Shown: in pieces, positions 44,671 to 52,266 of the stretch
How the letters are laid out: every line of letters begins with the position of its first letter
Position numbering within the stretch: the stretch's first letter is position 1
Notes under the pieces: generated by a model
Told to the model about the DNA's origin: nothing
Databases searched by the model: none
Seen by the model: the letters and a program-made list of their open reading frames with translations, nothing else
Program-made: the position numbers and the translations under genes
Origin: an uncultured Duodenibacillus sp.
GTDB taxonomy: Bacteria; Pseudomonadota; Gammaproteobacteria; Burkholderiales; Burkholderiaceae_F
DNA: 64,000 nucleotides
Reading direction: 5' to 3'
Assembly: GCA_944390715.1 (NCBI GenBank)
Contig: CALXQS010000002.1
Coordinates: forward strand, 119,794-183,793

Positions 44671-44724
44671 GGGTACTCTTTTAGGTACCCCTGAGAAGGA
44701 GAAATCTCCCGAGGGTACCTAAAA
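44671..44724. repeat. Left integrase arm-type sites
   Basis: GGGTACTCTTTTAGGTACCC (44671-44690) is matched at 17 of 20 positions by AGGTACCCTTTTAGGCACCC at the right end (55687-55706). An inverted copy GGGTACCTAAAA (44713-44724) is perfectly complementary to TTTTAGGTACCC (44679-44690). Placed just inside the attachment core at both ends, these are probable binding sites for the integrase N-terminal domain or an excisionase. Confidence 0.6.
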
Positions 44725-44759
44725 ACCTGAGAGAAAAGCCAAAAAAGGCTTTAAAAACA

Positions 44760-46046
44760 ATGCCTAAGCGTGTTCCAACTTTGACTGTCAAGGAAATAGA
44801 GAGAAAACTAGCTGCTGTTGCGGCGTCAGGAAAGCCCGCAATCTTCGCGGTTGGTGGGGTTGATGGTCTTTCTATCGAATGGCGAAACGCAAATAATTGC
44901 CGCTGGCTCCTTCGATACAGAAAGGAAAAAAAGAAATTCATCATTGGCGCATATAAAAAAATTTCCCTGAAAGATGCGCGGGCAAAGGCTGAGGCGATTC
45001 TAGAAAGCGGCGGCAAGCGCCCTGAGTCCCCCAGCGAAGCGGAAAGGCCGACTCAAAAGACGGTGGCCGAACTATGGCCGCAATTCGTGGCCGATATGAT
45101 CGACTCCGGCGAGTGGAAAGACTCGCGCTCGCCAACAGTGAAAATGTCTTTTGGTGTTAATCATGTTTTCCCAGTAATCGGGAACATGACCCCCGAAGCG
45201 ATTACGTTTCACCACGTGGCGGCGGTACTCAATGCCCAGCCGTCTAAATCTGGGCAAGACAAGGCGCTGACGATTGTCAGGCAGTTCCTAAAGTGGTGCT
45301 TGCCACGCGGCTATCGTGAAAATGAATTTCTGCCAACAGACAGGGGCGTTTTAAAGACTCTGTACAAAGACCTGAGCGAGTCGGGCGGGAACATGCCCGC
45401 GCTTGATTGGCGGGATGTGCCGCGCTTTGTCGCCAAGCTGACGGCTGGCGGCTTGAAGAGCATCGGGAGCGTGGCGCTGCTGTTCAAAATCCTAACGGCG
45501 TCAAGATCGGAGCCAATACATAAGGCCGACTGGCGAGAGATTGCGGCGGATTTGTCTCAATGGGTTTGTCCGCCTGAGCACATGAAAGTAAAGCGATATA
45601 AAGACGGGAGCCGCGCGCCGGAGCACGTGGTTCCGCTGAGTACGCAAGCGCAAGGGCTGCTAAGACTTGTTCAAGAGACGGGGCGCACTAGCGGCCTCAT
45701 CTTCGGCGTTGGCGAACGCCAAAAGGAAATGAGCAATAACACCATGAGCAAGCGCATCAAAGACCTGACAAAGCAAGCTGAGCGGTTGGGTGAAGTAGGT
45801 TTCAGAGACAAGGTAACAAACGAGATAGTTTGCCCGCATGGTTTCCGATCATCGTTTCAGACGTGGGCGGTTGAGAATGACAAAGATTTCGACGTGTCGG
45901 ACTATTGCCTTGCTCACGCTGACAGGCGCGATAAGTACGATGGTGCATATATGCGAGCTTCAATGCTTACCCAGCGCAAGGAGCTGTTGCAAGCGTGGGC
46001 GGATTACTGTCTAAGCCAATGCCCTAAGGACTGGTGCAAGTGGTAA
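44760..46046 (+). CDS. int: Tyrosine integrase, P4 type
   Basis: 428 residues. The N-terminal DUF4102-like arm-binding part is followed by a SAM-like core-binding domain (about 100-200) and the catalytic domain with R249 (TASRSEP), H360 and R363 (CPHGFRSSFQTWA), H386 (LAHADR) and the nucleophile Y397 (GAYMR). Recombines attP with the tRNA-Val 3' end. It lies directly downstream of the tRNA and reads away from it, as is usual for elements that enter tRNA genes. Followed by an intrinsic terminator. Confidence 0.93.
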   Translation: MPKRVPTLTVKEIERKLAAVAASGKPAIFAVGGVDGLSIEWRNANNCRWLLRYRKEKKKFIIGAYKKISLKDARAKAEAILESGGKRPESPSEAERPTQKTVAELWPQFVADMIDSGEWKDSRSPTVKMSFGVNHVFPVIGNMTPEAITFHHVAAVLNAQPSKSGQDKALTIVRQFLKWCLPRGYRENEFLPTDRGVLKTLYKDLSESGGNMPALDWRDVPRFVAKLTAGGLKSIGSVALLFKILTASRSEPIHKADWREIAADLSQWVCPPEHMKVKRYKDGSRAPEHVVPLSTQAQGLLRLVQETGRTSGLIFGVGERQKEMSNNTMSKRIKDLTKQAERLGEVGFRDKVTNEIVCPHGFRSSFQTWAVENDKDFDVSDYCLAHADRRDKYDGAYMRASMLTQRKELLQAWADYCLSQCPKDWCKW

Positions 46047-46073
46047 AGTCTGATTAGGCAATTCTTTGTTTCG

Positions 46074-46101
46074 GCGGCATCTTTCGGGGTGCCGCTTTTT
46101 T
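46074..46101 (+). terminator. Terminator after the integrase
   Basis: Stem GCGGCATC (46074-46081) and GGTGCCGC (46088-46095, one G-T pair), then a run of six T. Confidence 0.8.
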
Positions 46102-46395
46102 CATGGGCGCTGGGCGCGTTAAAACGGCTGCTGGCGCATGCAAATTCGTTTGCGGGCAGGTTGCCTAGGGCGCCGATGCTGGCGCTAAAGGACGGGCGAT
46201 TATGAGGCGGCGCGGGGCTTTCATGGGTGCCGATGTCGCTTGCAGGGATTTGCAGAACGACGCGCAAACGGCTTTGCTGGCGGTGATCGTCCCTCAGTAG
46301 ACGGCGCTCAAGGTTGCCTTGCTTTTTGGGCTTGAGCAATGAGGGAACACCGAACCCTCGCGCGCGTGCGCGCGTGAGACGTATGCGCGAAAAAG

Positions 46396-46500
46396 TTGGT
46401 GATTTGGTGAAAAAACGCTAGAAGCCTTGAAAATAAAGGATTTGCGGGGTTTTGTATTTTGGTGAAATGTTGGTGAAATGTTGGTGAAGTTGGTGAAATA
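46396..46500. repeat. First iteron cluster (TTGGTGAAA), candidate replication origin part
   Basis: TTGGTGA occurs at 46396, 46404, 46459, 46470, 46481 and 46490; four of the six extend to TTGGTGAAA. Spacing between the last four is 11, 11 and 9 bp. The same motif, inverted, is clustered at 55471-55594. The surrounding 46102-46948 has no supported gene. Confidence 0.75.
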
Positions 46501-46503
46501 TAG

Positions 46504-46578
46504 AAGTAGTAAGTAAGTAGTAAGTAAGTAGTAAGTTCATTCATTCATTCATTCATTCATTCATTCATTCATTCATTC
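46504..46578. repeat. Two tandem repeats next to the iterons: 3 x 11 bp and about 11 x TTCA
   Basis: AAGTAGTAAGT is repeated three times without error (46504-46536). It runs directly into about 43 bases of period-4 TTCA repeat (46536-46578). The tract is AT-rich and could be an unwinding element; the tetranucleotide part may vary in length between strains. Confidence 0.85.
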
Positions 46579-46767
46579 TTTCTATCCTCTCTCTTTTCGT
46601 TGTTTGTTTCCACATTATGGGAATTTCCAAGCTCAGACTAGGGTTGCCCTGTTGTTTGTGGCGCTGACGCCTGCTGCTGAAAATGGAATTTGGAGTAATA
46701 AACATAGGGTTTTCTATGAACGCATACGCAAGCCATTGATTTCAAACGGTTTTCCTGCGAGAGCTGT

Positions 46768-46791
46768 TCAACATAATTGTTATTATGTTGA
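46768..46791. promoter_or_regulatory. Perfect palindrome, operator candidate in the satellite
   Basis: TCAACATAAT-TGTT-ATTATGTTGA with 10-bp arms. It lies 158 bases upstream of the HTH/TerS-like gene, in a region without a supported gene, and has no T-run to make it a terminator. It is a good candidate for a dimeric regulator site. Confidence 0.5.
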
Positions 46792-46948
46792 GTAAGGCTG
46801 TTTTTTGACCGTTTGGGCGCTTCTTTCTGGCGGGTATGGGTTGGACAGAAGCACTCAGCAAAACGGCTTTATTCTGGTGGTGAATTTAGTTTTTTCCTAT
46901 GGTTAATAATGGCGCCATTGTTCGGCGCAATGGTTGCAAGGGCAGAAC

Positions 46949-47335
46949 ATGAAGACAAAACCAAAGATAGAACTAGACCTAGCAAAGATTGAAGAGCTGG
47001 CGGGGCTTGGATTGACGCGCGAAGAGATTGCGCTTTCTCTTGGCGTGAGCTACAGCACTCTCAATAGGCGCGCAAAGGAGTCCGAAGAGATAGAAACGAC
47101 TATGAAGCGCGGGCGCGCGTTGGCAAATATCAAGGTTGCTGGCGAACTTATGAAAGCCATTGAAAAAGGCAACGTAACGGCGATTATTTTCTATCTCAAG
47201 ACGCGGGCGGGATGGACAGAGAAACAAAAGATTGAGGCCGAAGTTACCCAGCGCGGGAAAGTGCCCGAAGGGTTGCCCGCTATATATGCGGCTTTGAAGT
47301 CGGGAAAAGAGTTTCTACCGAATGGAAACGCTTAA
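46949..47335 (+). CDS. Helix-turn-helix protein resembling phage terminase small subunits (TerS)
   Basis: 128 residues. Residues 10-40 (KIEELAGLGLTREEIALSLG, then VSYSTLNRR) form the N-terminal DNA-binding HTH seen in many phage small terminases, followed by the region with MKRGRALANIKVAGELMKAI and GNVTAIIFYLKTRAGWTEKQ, which is the typical oligomerisation part. In phages TerS recognises pac DNA. In PICI satellites a home-made TerS redirects the helper's packaging machinery, so the same role is possible here. AAGGG precedes the ATG by 7 bases. No large terminase gene is present. Confidence 0.6.
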   Translation: MKTKPKIELDLAKIEELAGLGLTREEIALSLGVSYSTLNRRAKESEEIETTMKRGRALANIKVAGELMKAIEKGNVTAIIFYLKTRAGWTEKQKIEAEVTQRGKVPEGLPAIYAALKSGKEFLPNGNA

Positions 47336-47351
47336 AGCGTAAAAACGAAGA

Positions 47352-47377
47352 AGCCAAGAGCATGCACCGTCTTGGCT
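47352..47377 (+). terminator. Weak hairpin after the TerS-like gene
   Basis: Perfect 8-bp stem AGCCAAGA/TCTTGGCT with a 10-base loop, followed by TTACTTG rather than a T-run. Confidence 0.4.
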
Positions 47378-47445
47378 TTACTTGCGAGCGCATCCCTCGC
47401 AAAACTTCGCAATTCGATTGTAGATAAAACGGTGAGGCTAGGACA

Positions 47446-47799
47446 GTGAATAACAAAAATTTGAAGCGTTTAAGCCCGAGTGAAGCCCGAGAAAACGGGC
47501 GGAAAGGCGGACTTGCCTCAGTCAAGGCGCGGCGTGAGCGCAAGACCATGAGGGAGCTTCTTTTACTGGCGTTAGAAGCAGAGAACGAATCAGGCGAAAC
47601 CAATGCAGAAAGTATTGTCGCGAGCATGATTAAGGCGGCGCGCAATGGCGACGTTAGAGCTTTCGTAGAGATACGGGACACAATCGGAGAAAAGCCGACA
47701 AACAACGTAAACATGACAGCACGCGAAGATGTGCCTAAGGGAATGGCTGGCTTTTACGAATGGCTGGCAAAGATCAAAGTCGATGGGGCGCAAGCGTAA
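47446..47799 (+). CDS. Small phage protein with KGG-like N-terminus (packaging-associated type)
   Basis: 117 residues. The N-terminus LKRLSPSEARENGRKGGLAS followed by KARRERKTMRELLLLAL, and the middle IVASMIKAARNGDVRAFVEIRDTIGEKP, match a phage family found beside terminase genes and often grouped with small terminases. The start is GTG with GAGG 8 bases upstream. No enzymatic motif is present. Position next to the TerS-like gene suggests a joint role in DNA packaging or its diversion; this is inference. Confidence 0.55.
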   Translation: MNNKNLKRLSPSEARENGRKGGLASVKARRERKTMRELLLLALEAENESGETNAESIVASMIKAARNGDVRAFVEIRDTIGEKPTNNVNMTAREDVPKGMAGFYEWLAKIKVDGAQA

Positions 47800-48366
47800 G
47801 GCAAAAAAGATTTGGCAGATTTGAAAGACCTAAAAAAACGCTGTTTTCGATGTCCGGCGCCTGTCGGATTGTTGCCTAGCAGCTGGGAGTTGCGGGGGAG
47901 GGGTAGGGAGGGTTAAAAGTCCTTGATATAGTGCTCAAGACCGCGCCCCTACCTCAATTTGTGCGCGTGCAATTCGTGAAAGTTTTCGATTTTCAGGGCA
48001 AACGCTTGATTGACGCGGGTTTGATCGGTTTTTGATGTCGTTTTTCTCGCGCGCGCGCGTGAGCGTGGCGAGTTTCTTAGCGTTTCGGTATTCGATATGT
48101 GCAAAAAATGCACATGGTGCGCAAGTAAGGCGAAGGGGTCGAATTAGCTTATAACCCCGAGTCAACATCGAGAAAAAACATTTTGAGGTTGCTCGTTGGC
48201 AGCTTGTTTTGTGGCTACATTCTGGCGGTCGAAAACCTCAAAAAACCTTAAGTCTTACGCGCGTAGGAGATCAGACAAGTACGAAAAATTACGAACTCTC
48301 GTGCGCGTATAAGCCGCAGGCGTGCGGTGGTCGAATCGTGAGCACGACCCCAATGTATTTAAGACT
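47800..48366. other. Satellite non-coding region between packaging-like genes and lipoprotein
   Basis: 567 bases with no supported gene. Open frames on both strands (47935-48168 minus, 48209-48448 plus) have no ribosome site or recognisable domain. It contains short GCGC/CGCG-rich runs near 48050 and a G-rich stretch near 47890. The lipoprotein gene ends at its right edge. Confidence 0.4.
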
Positions 48367-48690
48367 TCAGAAAGAATGTACGGTCGAATCCTGCCTTGCG
48401 GTAGGTTCTATGCAAGTGAAATTGATGGTTGCAGTCGCGCTTTTATAGCTATTGCCATCAGTATGAGAGGACTCTAGAAGACTAAGTTTCTTGCCCTTTT
48501 GTTCACAAAAGATCTGTGCTTTCTTAACCAAATCAATGCGCACACTACCTCCGTTATCAGTCATGCCGCTGTAGCCGCTTACTGAATAAATCTCGGGAGA
48601 GATTTCCACGAATTCAGTAGTTCCTGCGCATCCGGCAAGCAAAGACAAAGCAAAAATCGAGCAAAGCAGTTTTGTACGGTTGCTGAACAT
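48367..48690 (-). CDS. Cargo lipoprotein of the satellite
   Basis: 107 residues. Lipoprotein signal with SIFALSLLAGCAGT (lipobox LAGC). The mature part has SVRIDLVKKAQIFCEQKGKK and ATATINFTC, with a Cys pair that could form a disulfide, a pattern seen in small envelope lipoproteins of phage or chromosomal origin. It is the only gene of the element on the minus strand and has its own AGGGGCG ribosome site, as expected for a moron expressed from the integrated state. A surface or exclusion role is possible but not shown. The frame extends upstream to 48783 without similarity. Confidence 0.65.
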   Translation of the reverse strand: MFSNRTKLLCSIFALSLLAGCAGTTEFVEISPEIYSVSGYSGMTDNGGSVRIDLVKKAQIFCEQKGKKLSLLESSHTDGNSYKSATATINFTCIEPTARQDSTVHSF

Positions 48691-48919
48691 AATGAAACGC
48701 CCCTGAGAAATCTGATTTGTTAACAGACTCGCAGTAATTGTCGCACGAGTTGGCGGTGACGAACAAACACTAATGAACGTCAACGATTGGATAAAATCGA
48801 GTGATGGCGCGCAATGGCGGAGTAATTAACCGCCGTTCGGTGATTGAGCAATTCGCCCCTGCGCATTCGCTGGCCGCGCGCCGTCTTTCCTTTCTATCTC
48901 TGGGGCGGCTGGGGCGGCA

Positions 48920-49996
48920 ATGAGTGAGGCTAGTAGGTTTTGGAGTAATCAAGAAAGGGAGTATTCCTACGGGAGCGAATGGGTACTGATCAGAGAAAGC
49001 GCACTCGATTGGCTAAAAAAAGATCGTTGGACTGTCTGGGAAGGGGCTTGCTTACTTAGCGGCTTTGATCCTGAAACTTGCCGTTGCGCGTTTTTCAATT
49101 TGGATGTTGGCAAGGCAATTTATGAAAAAATCGTAGACGTAACGCCAAACGTAGTAGGCGGAAAAACCAACAAAGAAGCTGAAAAATTGGCCTCATTGTC
49201 AAAAGTACGTTTTTATCAGTTGGGCGATAGTGTGGCGAAATATACGGGGCAGGAATGCAATTTATTCAACATAGCTAGTAGCCTTTCTTTTCCTGTCAAG
49301 GCTTTTTTGCAATTCGGCTTCTGGGAATATTTTCCCAATACAAAATCTGGAAAGGATTTGCCCTGTTTTGGCATTTTTCATGATCTTGAGGCAGAAACAA
49401 AGGCCGTAAGTTGCGACAGGCTAATAACCAAAACAGAAAAAATAGAACCTGATTTCAAACGGGCATTAGATTTGCTGGGCTGGTTTACAGACGAAAAAGA
49501 CGCCTACTCAGAATATCAATCAGAGCTTATTCAAGATGCCGAGAAAAACCTTTCAGCTATGGCAGAAGAAATAGGTGAGCAAGCACCAATAACGGAGCAA
49601 ATAGAACAAGATGGGGAAGAGGTAGCGCCGTGGGATGAGCCTTTAGAGCAGGATGCCTCCGAAACGGATTCTGCAAAAGCGTCAAAAGGTCTCCTGTCTG
49701 AAGCGCCTAGTAGTCAGGTGATTGTTAACGGTTTAACCGTGGCGGACGTTCGCGCAATGCTTGACAAAAGCAACCCACGATATAGACCTGAGTTGCACGC
49801 AGCCTTGTGTGTATGGACAAGTTTTGAACATTCCCCTGTGCCCGAAGGCTTTACCCCAAAAAATGAGGTGGGAATTCGTTTAGCTGACTGGGAAAACGAT
49901 CATCAAATGGATTTGCTAGAAAGCGAAAGAAAACGTATTCGGGTAATGGTGAATTGGGATAAGGAAGGAAACAAGCAAAGGCCAAAAACGAAATAA
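48920..49996 (+). CDS. Satellite protein of unknown function, 358 residues
   Basis: Not recognised as an enzyme. The N-terminal region has KDRWTVWEGACLLSGFDPET, a motif (W-x-x-W-E-A-x-x-L-x-G-x-D-P) seen in several phage and island proteins of unknown role. The middle (about 200-260) is acidic and low-complexity. The C-terminal part NPRYRPELHAALCVWTSFE and EVGIRLADWENDHQ fits another recurring phage segment. No membrane segment. It stands divergent from the lipoprotein gene and ends at a strong terminator, so it is its own transcription unit. Confidence 0.6.
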   Translation: MSEASRFWSNQEREYSYGSEWVLIRESALDWLKKDRWTVWEGACLLSGFDPETCRCAFFNLDVGKAIYEKIVDVTPNVVGGKTNKEAEKLASLSKVRFYQLGDSVAKYTGQECNLFNIASSLSFPVKAFLQFGFWEYFPNTKSGKDLPCFGIFHDLEAETKAVSCDRLITKTEKIEPDFKRALDLLGWFTDEKDAYSEYQSELIQDAEKNLSAMAEEIGEQAPITEQIEQDGEEVAPWDEPLEQDASETDSAKASKGLLSEAPSSQVIVNGLTVADVRAMLDKSNPRYRPELHAALCVWTSFEHSPVPEGFTPKNEVGIRLADWENDHQMDLLESERKRIRVMVNWDKEGNKQRPKTK

Positions 49997-50020
49997 AACG
50001 GTCTAGAAGGCTTGATTTTC

Positions 50021-50052
50021 AAGGGGTGGATACCGTTTCCGCCCCTTTTTTT
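50021..50052 (+). terminator. Terminator after the 358-residue gene
   Basis: Stem AAGGGGTGGA (50021-50030) and TCCGCCCCTT (50038-50047, one G-T pair) followed by T-rich sequence to 50052. Confidence 0.75.
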
Positions 50053-50173
50053 ATTTGCGGGGTATAGAGGCCGCGCGGGGTAGGTACTCACTATATTTCT
50101 CATTCTGATTCAGTGAAGATTCCCTCCGAAAGCAAACGCGCTCATGCGTTGGCTGGCAACAGTTGGAGGAATC

Positions 50174-50422
50174 ATGACAAACACAAATCCTATCGTTGAT
50201 TGCTTTATTCCGATCTATCGCAAAGGCTCGATGTGGTCGGTGTGCGGGGCGCTGGGCACTGGCGCGACAAAGGCTCATGAGATTGTTAAAGAGCCTGATT
50301 TCCCGAAGCCTGTAGACCTTGGCGGTCGCTGTGTGCGTTATCGCTTGTCTGAGGTGTTGGCGTGGGCGGCTTCTAAGCGCATTGAAGGCAAGGGCGCCGA
50401 AGTCGCTGGCGCCACTGCGTAA
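50174..50422 (+). CDS. AlpA-like transcriptional activator / excisionase-type HTH protein
   Basis: 82 residues. After a short leader the segment MWSVCGALGTGATKAHEIVK, then EPDFPKPVDLGGRCVRYRLS and EVLAWAASKR, has the MerR-like winged helix of AlpA/Vis proteins, including the FPxPVxxGxRxVRW-like wing. In P4 and related islands such proteins activate the late or excision genes. Strong ribosome site GGAGG before ATG 50174. It heads the co-directional replication gene run through 55416. Confidence 0.75.
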   Translation: MTNTNPIVDCFIPIYRKGSMWSVCGALGTGATKAHEIVKEPDFPKPVDLGGRCVRYRLSEVLAWAASKRIEGKGAEVAGATA

Positions 50423-50432
50423 GGAGGCGGCT

Positions 50433-50720
50433 ATGAGTGAATCTAAAACTCGTTGGTATGCCTCTGAGGATGTGGCTCATTGGCTTGGCGTAAAGCACGC
50501 GGATTTGTACCGCTCCTTTTTGAATATGTCCGATATGTGGCCTGAGGTGTTTGATTGTGGGGTTGAGTTTTCAACCTCAACGGGATCAAACGGGACAAAG
50601 TTTGCTTCTTTGACGATGACGGGGGCTGCGCTTGCAGCCTTTCTCTACTGGCGGGAACACCACGGAAAGCCGGAGGTGATTTTCAACGCATTGCGGCTTG
50701 TTCGGATGGATGACGAATGA
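50433..50720 (+). CDS. Small satellite protein of unknown function
   Basis: 95 residues. The start has a very strong AAGGAGGCGG 4-8 bases ahead and lies 10 bases after the AlpA-like gene. The N-terminal part RWYASEDVAHWLGVKHADLY has the look of a short helix-turn-helix or Rha-type domain, and the C-terminus is hydrophobic (MTGAALAAFLYWREHHGKPE). I do not recognise a named family. Its stop overlaps the next start. Confidence 0.55.
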   Translation: MSESKTRWYASEDVAHWLGVKHADLYRSFLNMSDMWPEVFDCGVEFSTSTGSNGTKFASLTMTGAALAAFLYWREHHGKPEVIFNALRLVRMDDE

Positions 50721-51154
50721 TGCGCAAGGGAAAGCGCTGCAATGCTGATCTTGTCAATCGTTGGCTTTATGCGCTGAGCGCTGACAAACCAAACAGGGAA
50801 AACATTTTCATGAGCAAATCACAAAGAACGAAAGGAGCTGAGGGCGAGCGCGAAGTATGCAGGCTCATACGCGAAGTGCTGGGCGTTAAGGCTGTTCGCA
50901 ATCTCAATCAAACCCGCGAAGGCGGCGCCGATATCAAGCTCAATCCCTATTCAATCGAAGTAAAGCGGCGCGCACGCATCGGCCTGATTTACGACTGGAT
51001 GACGCAAGCCCAAAAGGAGTGCTCGGGCGAAGAGCGTCCCCTAGTGGTGTGCCGAGCTGACGGCAAGGAATGGCTGGCAGTTATGCCGATTGAAGAGCTT
51101 TTCAGACTGATACGGGAAGAGCTTGACCCTTACCCGTGGGAGGTAGAGCAATGA
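50717..51154 (+). CDS. PDDEXK-type phage nuclease (Holliday-junction resolvase-like)
   Basis: 145 residues from the coupled ATG (overlap ATGA with the previous stop), or 114 residues from ATG 50810, where AGGGA precedes. The domain begins RTKGAEGEREVCRLIREVLG, where the glutamate belongs to the GExxxxxL helix of the fold, followed by REGGADIKL and SIEVKRRARI, giving the D-(x)n-E-x-K catalytic set. Such small nucleases resolve recombination intermediates in phages. It sits in the replication module. Confidence 0.68.
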   Translation: MMRKGKRCNADLVNRWLYALSADKPNRENIFMSKSQRTKGAEGEREVCRLIREVLGVKAVRNLNQTREGGADIKLNPYSIEVKRRARIGLIYDWMTQAQKECSGEERPLVVCRADGKEWLAVMPIEELFRLIREELDPYPWEVEQ

Positions 51155-51555
51155 GACCAAAACAAAAGGCCGCAAACGCTGGCGGATTCGGGAAACTTTG
51201 GCGAGCAACCGAAACCCCCAGCCAAGAAAACGGCCTCAGGACAAATTTTAAGGGCGCTTGCATTCATGCGTACGGTCGGGGTAATATGCCCGTACCTTGC
51301 TCAATCGCAAGGCTCGGGCTTGGCGGCCTGAAACTCGATAGGCGAACAATCGCCGCGCCATTACGTGGCGTTTTTCTTTGGTCGGTTGTTTGCAAATCTC
51401 ATGGCGTTATTGCGTCCCGATTCTGTACGGGCGCGCCGCGTGGGAACCCTTCGGGGTTGCTGTTTCCTATCGAGCAGTCCGCCAACCCGCGCGGTGTCGC
51501 TCACCATCTTGGCGGATGGGCGGGCGGCTCTCAAAACGTTTCGATAGGAGCTTAA
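51151..51555 (+). CDS. Ash/Icd-like open frame with an embedded terminator (coding doubtful)
   Basis: 134 residues, starting by overlap with the previous stop. The composition (Gly/Arg-rich, GAPRGNPSGLLF) resembles the Icd/Ash-like open frames annotated upstream of primase genes in P4-type satellites. In that family the DNA carries short RNA elements and terminators. A 5-bp hairpin CGCCA-TTACG-TGGCG with TTTTT lies inside the frame at 51356-51375. Whether protein, RNA or both are used is open. Confidence 0.35.
   Translation: MRPKQKAANAGGFGKLWRATETPSQENGLRTNFKGACIHAYGRGNMPVPCSIARLGLGGLKLDRRTIAAPLRGVFLWSVVCKSHGVIASRFCTGAPRGNPSGLLFPIEQSANPRGVAHHLGGWAGGSQNVSIGA
51356..51375 (+). terminator. Short intrinsic terminator inside the Icd-like frame
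   Basis: CGCCA (51356-51360), loop TTACG, TGGCG (51366-51370), then TTTTT. It could end a short leader RNA ahead of the primase genes. Confidence 0.45.
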
Positions 51556-51558
51556 GCC

Positions 51559-51921
51559 ATGAGTGCTATTCATACCCTCAATGGGCGCAATGTATCCGGC
51601 GCCTGCATTCCCTCCCTTAAATCCATCATTGGCGACAAGCCTGTAACGGCTCAAGACGTTTACACGCATAACGCGCTTTTGGCCGCGTTGACTGGCGCCA
51701 CTGACAGCAAAGACCTTGCGCGCGTGGTCAAGGCTCTGGACGTGGCCGGAAAAGCCCTTTTAACCCATGTTGACCTTGCGGAAAACGGCGCATGGATCGA
51801 AGGCGAAGCGGCAGAGGATTTTTGCAGAGACGCCGCTCGGGCTATCAGCTTGCCTCAAGCCTTAGACGCGCTGGCAGTGCTTGGCTTTCTCACTAAGTTT
51901 TTTGAAGTGAAGGAGGGCTAA
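51559..51921 (+). CDS. Small satellite protein of unknown function
   Basis: 120 residues, soluble and helical, acidic. No catalytic or DNA-binding motif recognised. The start has AGGAG 9 bases upstream. It is followed after 3 bases by another small gene of similar type, and both precede the primase, so they are probably part of the same replication transcript. Confidence 0.6.
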   Translation: MSAIHTLNGRNVSGACIPSLKSIIGDKPVTAQDVYTHNALLAALTGATDSKDLARVVKALDVAGKALLTHVDLAENGAWIEGEAAEDFCRDAARAISLPQALDALAVLGFLTKFFEVKEG

Positions 51922-51924
51922 GCC

Positions 51925-52266
51925 ATGCTGACGAATAGAGATAAACAGGCAATGGCGCAGACCTTTAAGCGCTTTCAATCTGATCTGATTTCCCCCGCCC
52001 ATACTGGCATGTTCAGCCTTACCGCCATGATTGGAAATTTGCAGAGTTCTGATCCTGAGCGGCAAAGACTAGCCATGACCGAAGTAATCGCAACTTTGAA
52101 TCAGGTAGCCGAAACCTTGGCGAATATGACCGCAGAGGATGCGGGCGCGCCGTCAAAAGATTCTTTGAATCTGCTGGGCGGCATTGTGGCACTTTGCGCG
52201 GACGTGATTTGCGCAGAAACATATGCCGACTATTCAAGAGACGGGGGCGGCCATGAGAATGACTGA
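51925..52266 (+). CDS. Small satellite protein of unknown function
   Basis: 113 residues, mostly helical. AAGGAGG lies about 9 bases before the ATG. The last 14 bases overlap the start of the primase gene, so translation is coupled. No recognised motif; it might be a primase accessory protein by position only. Confidence 0.6.
   Translation: MLTNRDKQAMAQTFKRFQSDLISPAHTGMFSLTAMIGNLQSSDPERQRLAMTEVIATLNQVAETLANMTAEDAGAPSKDSLNLLGGIVALCADVICAETYADYSRDGGGHEND

Noticed and set aside
46504..46578. CRISPR-like repeats
   Set aside because: The repeats are contiguous tandem units without spacers and no cas gene is present.
46604..46795. A 63-residue plus-strand open frame in the satellite non-coding region
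   Set aside because: Ends inside a perfect palindrome and has no ribosome site or similarity; the region is better read as regulatory.
47935..48168. A 77-residue minus-strand open frame in the satellite
   Set aside because: No ribosome site, and composition rich in Arg/Lys/Ala without any recognisable segment.
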